Shown piece by piece: positions 9,558 to 19,600 of a DNA stretch of 64,000 nucleotides (positions are counted from its first letter, which is position 1; every line of letters starts with the position of its first letter). The DNA comes from Chloroflexota bacterium (GTDB lineage Bacteria > Chloroflexota > Anaerolineae > Aggregatilineales > Phototrophicaceae): positions 1 to 64,000 of the forward strand of contig JAPOSR010000054.1 of NCBI GenBank assembly GCA_026709625.1, given 5' to 3'. The position numbers and the translations under genes are program-made. A model generated the notes under the pieces. It was not told the origin of the DNA and ran no database searches. It was given only the letters and a program-made list of their open reading frames with translations.

Positions 9558-9569
9558 GACTGTGAGTTT

Positions 9570-10439
9570 ATGGAGAGTCTGCGCATGTACGACAATTACC
9601 CACAGTGCCATGTGCCGCAGAACAACATCGTGCAGCGCTTCTTTGCGCAGCCAGCTGGCGCAATCGTTTTGGAAATGGTGATGACGGTGGTCATCACAGT
9701 CGCGGCGGGCAGCGCATTTGATTTGTTTGATCCCTTTGATGGCGCATCTGTCGCTCAGCCTGCGCAAGTCGCTGTGGCGCATTCACCGCTGCTTCCGCTT
9801 TGGGATGCCTCGCTGGCTTATTTGTCCCAGCGGCATTTTGTCGCGGCTGAAGCGATTGCGGATGTGGCGGCGGCAAGCGATCCGAATGAGCCGCTGAACT
9901 TCGCCTTGCTGGGCACGATTAATTTGCACAGCCGTGATTATGCCGAGGCGCAAAGCGACTTCACCACCCTGCTGTCTCTCGCGCCCGATTCGTTTGACGG
10001 GCACAATTCTTTGTGCTGGGCGCAGGGCGAGTTGGGCGAGTTCGCTTCTGCCTGGCAGCATTGCGAGGCAGCGCTGCAAATGGCGCAATCGCCGCTGCAA
10101 CGAGCCAGCGCATTGGAAAATCGCTGTTGGCTGCAAGTCGAAATGGCCGCCTATGCTGCCGCTGCCAGCGACTGCCTGGCTGTCCTGGAGCTGCTGGCCG
10201 GCTGCCACAACGAGATTTGCGCGCTGGCGCATTACAATCTGGGGCGCATCGCCTTGGCTCGAAGCGAGCCCGATGCCGCCCTGCAGCATTTCAACCTGGC
10301 GGCGCATATCGGTTCCGCCTATGCGCAGATGTATTTGGATATCGCCCATCTGTACGCTGCAATGGGTTATGAAGTCGCGGCGGAGCGCAGCTTTTCGCGC
10401 TATCAACAGCTTAACGCCAGCGCCTTGGCAGCAAAATGA
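9570..10439 (+). CDS. TPR-containing, probably membrane-anchored protein
   Basis: Hydrophobic segment AIVLEMVMTVVITVAAGSA, then TPR-like helices (LNFALLGTINLHSRDYAEAQSDFTTLLSLAPDSFDGHNSLCWAQGELGEFASAWQHCEAAL). Confidence 0.8.
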   Translation: MESLRMYDNYPQCHVPQNNIVQRFFAQPAGAIVLEMVMTVVITVAAGSAFDLFDPFDGASVAQPAQVAVAHSPLLPLWDASLAYLSQRHFVAAEAIADVAAASDPNEPLNFALLGTINLHSRDYAEAQSDFTTLLSLAPDSFDGHNSLCWAQGELGEFASAWQHCEAALQMAQSPLQRASALENRCWLQVEMAAYAAAASDCLAVLELLAGCHNEICALAHYNLGRIALARSEPDAALQHFNLAAHIGSAYAQMYLDIAHLYAAMGYEVAAERSFSRYQQLNASALAAK

Positions 10440-10448
10440 GGCAATCGC

Positions 10449-10479
10449 TTGACTCTTGCGCCATTGGATATGGTATACT
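10449..10479 (+). promoter_or_regulatory. Possible promoter TTGACT-N19-TATACT
   Basis: TTGACT at 10449-10454 and TATACT at 10474-10479, upstream of the CDS at 10539. The 19-nt spacer is longer than ideal. Confidence 0.4.
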
Positions 10480-10538
10480 CATCGTCAAGTTAGTCGGTTC
10501 AGCGAGACAAGAAGCCGTAAGGTCGGAGGGGGATCCTT

Positions 10539-12260
10539 ATGCCGAAATCGTACCCGCAGTATGATGTCCCGAAACGTTCACTCAAAGATCGCGTCTTTAG
10601 CCAGCGTCCCAGCGCTCTGATTATTGAGGGTTTGCTGGTGCTGGTTGCGGTTGTAGCCACCATCGGTTTTCTGTCCCCGGCAATGCCTGTTGTCGACAAC
10701 AGCGACACGATAGCCGAGTTGGAAGCCGTCATCGCCGCGCAAGAAACTGCCTTGGCAGAAGCGGCAGAAGCTGTCGCGCGAGCCGCAGAAGCGGCCTCCA
10801 TGCCACGCAACCTGATCAGCGTATCCGCAGCCAAGGATATGGCTTGGTCCAGCTTGTCCAGCGAGGAATATCGCTCGGCTATCTCGCTCTACACTTCGCT
10901 GATCGCCATGGGTGAAGCCGACCTCGACACCGTATTCGCGCGCGGTTATGCCTACAGCATGATCGACGAGCATGCCAAAGCGGCGCAGGATTATACGACT
11001 GTCCTGCAGCAAAGCCCGTCCGATGTCGCCGCGCTTAACAACCGTTGCTGGGCCTTCAGCGAAATTGGGCAGTTCGACCGCGCCTTGGCCGATTGCAACG
11101 ACCTTCTCGCCCTCTCGGCAGCCGAAGCCTACCCGTACCTGAATCGTGGCATCGTCTATGAGATGAAGGGCGAAATGGACAAGGCGCTCGCTGATTATGT
11201 CGAGTATATGAAGCGCAACAAGAGCCGCGTCGTTCGCAATGAAAACTTGGTCTGGGAAGGCAGCCTGGAAGTGCCTATGGAAGAAGGTCTGATCTATGTC
11301 TTCCCCTTCAATGCCAGCGCCGGGCAGGATGTGGTCGTCAGCGCCACCAGCATTCAGCGCGACCTGGATGCCGACCCGCTGGTGCTGATCCTCGACCCGC
11401 AAGGCGACCCGCTGATTGCCAATGACGACACCGGCGAATGGTGGGACAGCCTGGTTGAATTCCGCGCGCCAGTCAGTGGTGACTACGCCATTGTCATGAC
11501 GCACGCCGGCGGCAGCGTCGAGGGCATGGTCGAAGTGGCTTTCGATATTGCCGGGCAGTTCACCATGGGCAACGATGGCGCGCTCTTGAAGAGCGATGCC
11601 TATCGCGCCTTGATGTCGGGCGACTATAGCGCCGCGCTGGAAAACTTCCGCCGCGCCCTCGGCATCAACCATCAGGATGCCGAAGCCATGAACTGGCTGG
11701 GCGTTACCTACCGCTATATGGGCGACTACGAGGCATCGGTCACCCACATCGGCATGGCGATGCGCATGGACGAGAGCTATTCGCTGCCCTACCTGTCGCG
11801 TGGCATTACTTTCGAAGTCATGGGCGAGTCGGCAGCCAGCGCCGCTGATTACTTCCAGTACGCTATGCGCAACCGCAGCCGCACACTCTTCCATGCCGAG
11901 CTGGAAGGCGACAGCAGCTTCGAGCTGCCCATGCGCGAAGGCTGGGTCTATCGCATCCCCTTGGATGGGAAGCGCGGGCAAGAACTGGATATCAGCGTCG
12001 CGACCAGCGAGCCTGGATTTGTCGATCCATTGATCATTCTGATTGACCCGGATGGCAAGCCGTTGACCGGCGATGACGATATCTCCATCAGCGAATACGA
12101 TGCGACCATCAGCGACTTTCAACTGCCGAAGAGCGGTCAATACACGCTGGTACTCAGCCATGCCGAGGGTGGATCCAATGGCATGGTCAATGTCGATGTC
12201 GCGGTCACGCAGCCGTCTGCCATGTCTATCCCGCACTATATGGGCTGCAACGGGCACTAA
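10539..12260 (+). CDS. TPR and bacterial pre-peptidase C-terminal (PPC) domain protein with a duplicated TPR-PPC unit
   Basis: N-terminal TM segment. Two TPR blocks, each followed by a PPC-like domain (SLEVPMEEGLIYVFPFNASAGQDVVVSATS... and SFELPMREGWVYRIPLDGKRGQELDISVATS...). Confidence 0.85.
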   Translation: MPKSYPQYDVPKRSLKDRVFSQRPSALIIEGLLVLVAVVATIGFLSPAMPVVDNSDTIAELEAVIAAQETALAEAAEAVARAAEAASMPRNLISVSAAKDMAWSSLSSEEYRSAISLYTSLIAMGEADLDTVFARGYAYSMIDEHAKAAQDYTTVLQQSPSDVAALNNRCWAFSEIGQFDRALADCNDLLALSAAEAYPYLNRGIVYEMKGEMDKALADYVEYMKRNKSRVVRNENLVWEGSLEVPMEEGLIYVFPFNASAGQDVVVSATSIQRDLDADPLVLILDPQGDPLIANDDTGEWWDSLVEFRAPVSGDYAIVMTHAGGSVEGMVEVAFDIAGQFTMGNDGALLKSDAYRALMSGDYSAALENFRRALGINHQDAEAMNWLGVTYRYMGDYEASVTHIGMAMRMDESYSLPYLSRGITFEVMGESAASAADYFQYAMRNRSRTLFHAELEGDSSFELPMREGWVYRIPLDGKRGQELDISVATSEPGFVDPLIILIDPDGKPLTGDDDISISEYDATISDFQLPKSGQYTLVLSHAEGGSNGMVNVDVAVTQPSAMSIPHYMGCNGH

Positions 12261-12283
12261 ACCGCGGCAGCGCAGCATTTTCC

Positions 12284-12315
12284 AAAGGGCGGGCCAAGCT
12301 GGCGCGCCCTTTTTT
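12284..12315 (+). terminator. Rho-independent terminator
   Basis: aaagggcgggcc-aagct-ggcgcgcccttttttg; 11 of 12 stem pairs, then a T run, 24 nt after the preceding stop. Confidence 0.8.
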
Positions 12316-12484
12316 GTTGCCTGGCGGCGTGTGTTGTTTTTAGCTTGCTGCCCGGTCACCGAGCGCACACGGCGGAAGATGCCTTGCAGGCGCGCGATGT
12401 CCGCGGCGGCAAAGATCCGCGCGTGTCGGCGCAATCGGGCTTGATGCCTGTTATACTGTCGCTGTGAGCGAAGGGACTTCCGCG

Positions 12485-13357
12485 ATGCGTATTCATACAT
12501 TTTCCATTGTTGCCTACAGCGAATCCGAAACGTCTTGGGGGGTTGCGGTTGCCAGTAAATTTCCGGCGGTAGGCGCGGTGGTGCCTTGGGCGCGGGCGAA
12601 AGTAGGCGCGGTAGCCACCCAGGCCTATGCCAGAATGAGCTTTGGTCCCGATGGCTTGGCGCTGATGCAGGGCGGCTTGGCAGCTGGCGAGGCGCTGCGA
12701 CAACTATTGGACGCGGACGAAATGCGCGAGAGTCGACAGGTGGCGCTGGTGGATGCGCGTGGCTGCGTGGCGGCGCACACCGGCGCGGATTGTCACCACT
12801 GGGCGGGCCACCGGCTGGGCGATGGCTTCAGTGTGCAAGGCAATCTGCTGGCGGGAGAAGCGGTCATTGACGCGATGGCGACCGCCTTCATGCGCTGTGA
12901 AGGCGAATTGGCCGACCGTCTGGTGACTGCGCTGCGAGCCGGTGAATCTGCTGGCGGCGACCGGCGTGGCAAACAATCGGCGGCGGTGCAGGTGGTGCGC
13001 CCCAACAGCGGCTATGGCGAAGACACCGACCGCTACCTCGACCTGCGCGTCGACGACCATGCCGAGCCAGTCGCGCGTCTTGGCGAGCTGGTGCAGATGC
13101 ATCATCTCTACTTTCAGCCGCCCAAGCCCGAAGACGCCCTGCCTATCGCCGGCGATATCGCGCGCGAGCTTCAAGCCATGATGATCCAGCAAGGCTATAT
13201 GACGGGCGCGGTAAATGGTGTCTGGGACGAAGTCTGCCAACAGGTCTTCGCCCTGCTGATTGGCAATGAAAACCTAGAAATGCGCTGGTCGCTGAAGAAG
13301 AACCGCAACGTGATCGACCGCATGGCGCTGAATTACCTGCGCGAGCGCTTTGGCTGA
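12485..13357 (+). CDS. DUF1028 domain (Ntn-hydrolase-like) protein
   Basis: MRIHTFSIVAYSESETSWGVAVASKFPAVGAVVPWARAKVGAVATQAYARMSFGPDGLALMQGGLAAGEALRQLL. Confidence 0.92.
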   Translation: MRIHTFSIVAYSESETSWGVAVASKFPAVGAVVPWARAKVGAVATQAYARMSFGPDGLALMQGGLAAGEALRQLLDADEMRESRQVALVDARGCVAAHTGADCHHWAGHRLGDGFSVQGNLLAGEAVIDAMATAFMRCEGELADRLVTALRAGESAGGDRRGKQSAAVQVVRPNSGYGEDTDRYLDLRVDDHAEPVARLGELVQMHHLYFQPPKPEDALPIAGDIARELQAMMIQQGYMTGAVNGVWDEVCQQVFALLIGNENLEMRWSLKKNRNVIDRMALNYLRERFG

Positions 13358-14771
13358 GCGCCTCGCCAGGCTGGCTGCTGGCGCGGTGGTTTTGCTCTTC
13401 GTCTGCTTGCTGCATTTTCCCAAACTCCCCCCCGCTGCTGGCCGTTTCCTGCCCGATGAAGCATTCTTTATGACCTTTGCCCGGCGCGCCGCTGTCCAGG
13501 GCGAGTGGCTTTTGCCGGGCGCGCTCGACAAACCGCCACTGTTGATCTATCTGAGCGCCATCAGCATGGCATTTATCGGCAATACAAGCGGCGCAGACGG
13601 CGTGCTGCGCTTGGACACGCATGTTGGCGAATTCGCCGGCAAACTGCCCAACAGTTTGGGCGCTGTCTTGGCGGTGGCGCTGATGATGCGCCTGTGCGCT
13701 CAAGTCGGCGGCCGCGGCTGGGGCGCGCTGCTGGCAGGCTTGCTGACGGCTTGCTCTCCCTACCTGCTGGTGTATGGCGCAAGCGCGTTTACCGATATGA
13801 GCCTGCTCTGCTGCGCGTTGGCTGCCATCAGCTGCGGCTTGGCGCGGCGCTGGGCTTGGGCGGGCCTGCTGATGGGCTTGGCATTTTGGTGCAAGCCACA
13901 GGCGCTCTTCGTGCTGCCGCTTCTGCTGGCGCTGCCAATGCTTCGCCGCGCCCCTCGCCTAGCCTGGCTGCGCATGCTGCTGCCCTTGCTGCTGGTCTGT
14001 GGCCTGCTGCTGCTGTGGGATGCCGCGCGTCCGCAGACGAGCATCTTCCAACTGGCGGCGGCTAACAATTTGACTGCGGACATATTTGCCCGCCCGGCTT
14101 TGTGGTGGTCGCGGTTGTTGGCGTGGCTTGACGCGACTGCGTGGCTGCTGGGGCCGCCGCTGATCTCGGGGAGTATGGTCGCAGCTGTGGTGATCGCCTG
14201 GCGCAACGGGCAGAGTCGCCGCCTTGTCGCCGCGCTGTTTGCCTTTGTCGCTATGTTCATCGGCGCTCATACCATCTTGAACCTTAACTTGTATGCGCGT
14301 TATCTGCTGCTGATCTTGCCGCCGCTGGTTTTGTTGGCCGCCTGTTCACTTGCCAGCATGCGCCGCTTGCGGGCGGTCTTCGCTATATTGGCTGTTTTGG
14401 GCGCTTTGTGGACGCTTCAACAGGGCAGCCCGCTCGAAGAGGCGCGCAGTCAGCACGCTGGCATCGACGCGCTGGCGGACTACCTCAACCGCAAGCCCGT
14501 TGCCACAGTCGTCTATGACCCCTGGCTGGGTTGGCAGTTGGATTATTATCTGGGCGCATGGCACGACAAACGCCGCGTGCATTATCCCACGGCCCAGGCT
14601 TTGGCAGCGGGCGTGGCTGCGCTGGACGAGCGTGGTTTTCGCTATTTTGTCGCGCCTGTCGACGCGCCAGCCGAATCTTGGCTGGCTGGCTTGCGAGCGC
14701 TGGGCTTTGCTGTCGAGCTCGACTTCCAAAGCGAGAATTATCTGGCTTGGCGGCTAAGCCGTCCTCAATAA
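13350..14771 (+). CDS. ArnT/PMT-like (GT39-type) membrane glycosyltransferase
   Basis: LPDEAFFMTFARRAAVQGEWLLPGALDKPPLLIYLSAISMAFIG with many TM helices. TTG start overlaps the preceding stop. Confidence 0.8.
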   Translation: MAERLARLAAGAVVLLFVCLLHFPKLPPAAGRFLPDEAFFMTFARRAAVQGEWLLPGALDKPPLLIYLSAISMAFIGNTSGADGVLRLDTHVGEFAGKLPNSLGAVLAVALMMRLCAQVGGRGWGALLAGLLTACSPYLLVYGASAFTDMSLLCCALAAISCGLARRWAWAGLLMGLAFWCKPQALFVLPLLLALPMLRRAPRLAWLRMLLPLLLVCGLLLLWDAARPQTSIFQLAAANNLTADIFARPALWWSRLLAWLDATAWLLGPPLISGSMVAAVVIAWRNGQSRRLVAALFAFVAMFIGAHTILNLNLYARYLLLILPPLVLLAACSLASMRRLRAVFAILAVLGALWTLQQGSPLEEARSQHAGIDALADYLNRKPVATVVYDPWLGWQLDYYLGAWHDKRRVHYPTAQALAAGVAALDERGFRYFVAPVDAPAESWLAGLRALGFAVELDFQSENYLAWRLSRPQ

Positions 14772-14869
14772 TTTATGCATTGCGCCTCACACAAAACATT
14801 GGGGGGATTGCCGCGGATGGACAGCTGTTAGCATGGAAACGCTGCGCGCTGCCGGTTTTCTGCATTGAG

Positions 14870-14899
14870 TTGCCAGTCATGAAATTGCGGGCATATAAT
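14870..14899 (+). promoter_or_regulatory. Possible promoter TTGCCA-N18-TATAAT for the NfeD/SPFH operon
   Basis: TTGCCA at 14870-14875, TATAAT at 14894-14899. Confidence 0.5.
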
Positions 14900-14944
14900 G
14901 CATGAAATGACGAATGCGCGCCAAAAGAGGCTTGGGATCGTTGC

Positions 14945-15547
14945 ATGGACATGCTGACCGACGCCAACTTTGTGTACTTTCTGCTGATGGCTGGCATGTG
15001 GGTGAGCGCGACTGGCACCTACATCCCTGGCACCGGGATAGCCGAGATCGCTGGCATCGCCTTGATTATCGGCTCGCTCTATCTGATGAGCCTGTTGGCG
15101 GCGAATTGGCTGGCTGTGCTGGCGCTGGTGGCTGGCGCATCGCTCTTCTTTTTGCTGCCCTTGCTAAAATCAGAATGGGAGGCATTTGCCATCGCTGGCT
15201 TGGCCATCCAGGCGGCCGCCAGTTTCTTCTTGTTCAGCCAAGCCAATGTATCGCCCTTGCTGATTGCCATCGGCGTCATGCTGGCATTTGCCTATCACCG
15301 GGGCATCTTGCGCTCTATCTTGCTGCAGCAGCGCGAGCTGTCATCGACGCAGAAAGACGAATTTCTGGTCGGCGCTCGCGGACGGGTGATGGCAGCTATC
15401 GAAGAGCGCGGCACAGTCCAGGTCAAGGGCGAGCTTTGGACAGCGCGCAGCCGCAGCCGTCTCGAACCTGGCACAGACATTGTTGTCACCCAGCGAGAGG
15501 GCTTGGAGCTGCATGTCGAAAAAGCCAAACGCCAGCGCGCCGACTAA
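14945..15547 (+). CDS. NfeD-like membrane protein
   Basis: TM helices followed by an OB-fold-like C-terminus (GARGRVMAAIEERGTVQVKGELWTARSRSRLEPGTDIVVTQREGLELHVEK); adjacent to an SPFH protein. Confidence 0.88.
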   Translation: MDMLTDANFVYFLLMAGMWVSATGTYIPGTGIAEIAGIALIIGSLYLMSLLAANWLAVLALVAGASLFFLLPLLKSEWEAFAIAGLAIQAAASFFLFSQANVSPLLIAIGVMLAFAYHRGILRSILLQQRELSSTQKDEFLVGARGRVMAAIEERGTVQVKGELWTARSRSRLEPGTDIVVTQREGLELHVEKAKRQRAD

Positions 15548-15603
15548 GGCTGCCAGCGTTTGTCGTCTATTTTTTATAGCCATTCGAGACAGAGGGGACT
15601 GCA

Positions 15604-16596
15604 ATGAATGAGTTTGAACAAGCCATAGGCGCGGGCGCGCAGGGTCTGCTGCTGGTTGTCGTGGCGCTGGGCATCATCTGGCTGCTGCGCACATCAATCC
15701 GCGCGGTTAAAGAATATGACCGGCTGGTGATCTTTTTCATTGGGCGCTTCCGCACAGTGCGCGGACCTGGCTTGACCTTTGTGCTGCCCTTTGTCGAGTC
15801 GGCTATACGCGTCGATATGCGCGAGACGATCATCGACATTCCTTCGCAGACAGCCATCACCAAAGACAATGCCTCAATCGGCATCGACTTCTTGGTCTAT
15901 TATCGCATAACCGATCCCGAATTGTCGGTGACGAAGGTCGAGGATGTCGTCGAGGCAACTGGGAAAATCGCCACGACCACCTTGCGCGCGGTCATCGGCG
16001 ATATTGTCCTGGATGATGTGCTTTCCCGCCGCGACCAAATCAACGATGTGCTGCGCGTCAAACTGGATGAAACCACCGAGCGCTGGGGCATGAAGATCAC
16101 AACAGTTGAAATCCGCGAGATCGAGCCGCCGCGCGCTATCCTGGAAGCCATGAACCGCCAAATGAGCGCCGAGCGCGACCGCCGCGCCGAAGTCACGCTG
16201 GCAGAAGGCGAACGCGAAGCCGCCATCGCCCGTGCCGAGGGCAGCAAGCAGTCGGCTATCCTGGAAGCCGAGGGGCAAAAGCAATCACAAATCTTGCGCG
16301 CCGAAGGCGACCGTGAAGCCCAAGAGCTGCGCGCCCAGGGTTATGCCAATGCCTTGCAAGCCATTTATCAAGAAGCCCGCGGCATCGACAACAACACCAT
16401 GGCTTTGCAATATATGGACATGCTGCAAAAGGTGGGCAGCAGTCCATCAACCAAATTTGTGCTGCCTATGGAGCTGACCGGCATCGCGCAGAATATCGCT
16501 GGCGCAGTCAATAGGAATGGCGCGAGCCACACCCATGGCAGCAATGGCAAGCGCCAGGAACAGCCTATGCCGCTGGGTGAAGTCGCTATCGAATAA
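15604..16596 (+). CDS. SPFH/Band 7 (stomatin/prohibitin-like) protein
   Basis: VKEYDRLVIFFIGRFRTVRGPGLTFVLPFVESAIRVDMRETIIDIPSQTAITKDNASIGIDFLVYYRI...MSAERDRRAEVTLAEGEREAAIARAEG. Confidence 0.96.
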   Translation: MNEFEQAIGAGAQGLLLVVVALGIIWLLRTSIRAVKEYDRLVIFFIGRFRTVRGPGLTFVLPFVESAIRVDMRETIIDIPSQTAITKDNASIGIDFLVYYRITDPELSVTKVEDVVEATGKIATTTLRAVIGDIVLDDVLSRRDQINDVLRVKLDETTERWGMKITTVEIREIEPPRAILEAMNRQMSAERDRRAEVTLAEGEREAAIARAEGSKQSAILEAEGQKQSQILRAEGDREAQELRAQGYANALQAIYQEARGIDNNTMALQYMDMLQKVGSSPSTKFVLPMELTGIAQNIAGAVNRNGASHTHGSNGKRQEQPMPLGEVAIE

Positions 16597-16637
16597 GCGA
16601 GTGGATTGTGGGCGGTCGCAGGCGGCCGCCTCTTTCT

Positions 16638-19600
16638 TCACTTGAGTTCCAACTGCCAGGCAGACACAGCCAGAACAATGCCATCGGCAGCCACGATCGC
16701 CGGCAGCAAATCCGCATCCGCCGGCAGGTTTGTCATTGGCTCGCCGATCTGCTGGTCGTTGAAATAAGCGAGGATCTCGCCAGTTTCATCATTTCGTTCC
16801 AGACGCAGGCGCGCGATCATATTAGGCACTGTGCGCTGGCTGATGATGTCGGGACTTCCATCGCGCACTTGAGCCAGGCTGATGATGCCGCTGCCATCCT
16901 GGCGGATCTGGATGCCCGCGTCTTGGTCGCCCGCTAGTGACCGCAGGCGAATGCCAAAACTGACCTCGCCTTCTGCGACCAGCGCCGCCACGCTGCTGCG
17001 CAGGCTAAGCTCAGCCAATACGCCGACGATGCGCGCGGTCGGCTGGCTGCCATACTGCTGCTCCAGCAGATCGGCTGGCGGGCTCAGCGTGGTTGCTTTG
17101 CCAGCGACTGTTTCAGCGCCCAGCAGCCAAGAGTTGTCTACTTGCCGGAAACGGTCTGTATCCCAGACTGACGCGGCAGCTGCGTCACGGTAAATCGCCA
17201 ATAGGTCTTGCGCGCCCGTCAGCCCCCCCGGCGGCAATATGGGTGTGGGCTGGATGATGGATGGCGCTGTCGGGGATGGCGCTGGCGTAGCGGCGATGGT
17301 GGGCAGTGGCGTCGGCGCTGGCTCGGGAGTGGCTGTGTCGGTTGGCGTTTGGGTCGGCTCGCTGGTTGGCGTTGTGGCGGGTGTGCTGCTGGGCGGCAAA
17401 GTGGCGGTCGGCTCGGGCTGCAAGCCTGCCAGCAACGAAGCGAAGCTGCCATTGCCTGCCAGGACGGCCAACCCCCCGACAACCAGCGCGATACCTATGA
17501 TGGCTGTGAGATTGAAAAGCCAGCGGCGCGTCGGCGCTTGCTGCGCGGTGTCGATATCTTCAGAGGGGGGCGGCGCTGTTTCTATGTCGGGTATGCGCGG
17601 CGTGGCGGCTTGCGGCGGGGCGGGCAGATCGGCTTCTTCTGGTTCGGGGGGTTCTTCGGGCTGCGCTTCGACCAGTCGATACCAGTGACGGAAGAGCGAA
17701 TAAGCCGGATTGCGATCGATGAACATGGCTTTGAAGTGCTCATCCATTGCCTCGAGCTTGGCTTTGCGCCGCTTTTCGCCTGTGTAGATGCTCACGAAGG
17801 CTTCGTAGGTATCGCGCCAGCCCAGCATCATCTGCGCCTGCTGATAGCCAAGCAAGTCTTCGGTCACATCCGCTTGCATGTGAATCGCTTCACGGACATT
17901 GGGCTGCGGCTCGGCGCTCTGGCGGTCGATAGCCTGGCTGAGGCTGCGCCGCTGGATAACCAGCTCGGCCAGCGCGGCTTGCAGATTCATGATCCAGGCG
18001 CGGTAGTTGTCCAACTGGAGATCGGCATTGGCTTCAGCCTCGGCGATATAACGCAGCACCTGCTCGAGCTTGATGCCAGCGGCGCGAAATTCGGCATCTG
18101 CCCAATCGGCCAGGGCAGCCTCAAGCGCGCGCAGACTTTGCAGTCCCGATGTCAGCAGCTCGGCTTGTGGATTCTCTTCCAGTTGGCGCGCCAGCTCGCC
18201 CAGTCTGTCGACAACAGAGGGTCCGCGCAGTTCGGCAAAGATCTCTTGCGCCGCCAGCAGATTCTCGCGCCGTTGGATGAATTCGTCCAATTTTCCGACC
18301 GCGCTGTGGCCAGCGGCTGCGCTCGGCAAGCACCGTTTTGCCGCCGCCTGCCAAAAACGCGCGTCGTCCAGAGCCGATTCGTGCGCAGCCAAGACGCCAT
18401 TAAGCGTGTACTGCGTGAAAAGGATGCGCAGCGCCGCTGTATTGCTGGCGGCGAAACTATGCACCAGCCCCTGTCCCATCGCCTTGAGATAGGTTTCGGT
18501 GCTCGGCATCTGATTTTCAAATTGCTCGACGGCGCGCGCTTCGGCTTTGCTTAAGAGCGATTCAACTTCGGTGAGGGCGGCTTCGCTGCGGGTTTCGCTT
18601 TCGATCCCGTTGCGCTCCAGCCAGTCTCGCAAGCTGCGCGACAGCTTCATCAGTCGTTCGGCGATGAACTGCTCGCTGTCGCTGCGGGCGACTTCCAGCG
18701 CTTGTTGGCCGAGTCGTTGGGCGTCTGCCAGCTGCGATTTGTCAAAAGCCGCCCAGCCATCCGCCAGCGTTCGCCCTAGGTGTCCGGGCAGCGCATGTCG
18801 CTCAATGTACTCCGTGCTTTCTACCGTAGCGCGAAGCTGCCCGAACCAGCCAGCCAACTTAGGACTCAGCGAGCGCAGCGACTCGGCCGCGCGTTCCAAA
18901 GCGGCTGTCGCTTCGGCTCTGTCGCCCGCCATCACAACCTGGCGATAATGCGCCCAGGCAGCCTGCGCGCTTTCTATGCCAGCCAATGTGTCAGCCAGCT
19001 GCTTGTCTGACAGTTGGGCGGCAAAGGGCTGCAGCTCGGCATGTTTGGCGCTCAGCCAGGCATCCAGGTCGGCACCATCTGCGGCTGGGACAAATTGCTG
19101 GCTGTCTTGCAACAGTTCGTAAAGCAGGCTCATGAAGTCTTCGAGTTGGTCCCAAGCCGAATTGGGCGGGTCGATGGCGCGGCAGCCACCCAGGGCGTTC
19201 AATGCCGCGCGTGGGTTGCTGGCGGCGCATTGCCCGATTATGCGCAGGTTGTCTTCCAGCGCGCGCGCCGCGTCCAGCGCCCGCGACAGCGCCAACAAAG
19301 GCAGACGCCGTTCTGAGAGCGCGAGACGTTGGCTGAGCAGGTTCAATCCGCCATCCAGCGCCGACAAACTTACGACTATTTCATGGCAGGCATTGTGCAG
19401 GCTGTTGGCGCCGGGGATGCTCGTGCCCTTGGCAATATCTAGCGTTTGCATGATGCCAGCCAAACTGGCGCGCGCCTCGTCTATCTCGATGCCCTGGATG
19501 GCCAACTGATGCAGCGACTCATCGAGCTGCGCCAGATTGGGCCGCAGCAGCAGCACGTCTGGCACATGCGCGCTGATGCGTTCAGCCAGCTGCCATTGCA

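Noticed and set aside
10578-12500. 640-aa minus-strand ORF opposite the TPR-PPC gene
   Set aside because: Shadow ORF; the plus-strand product has clear TPR/PPC domains and a terminator.
17208-18554. 448-aa plus-strand ORF
   Set aside because: Antisense to the kinase-like gene; low-complexity Gly/Arg/Trp-rich start mirrors the PT-rich linker.
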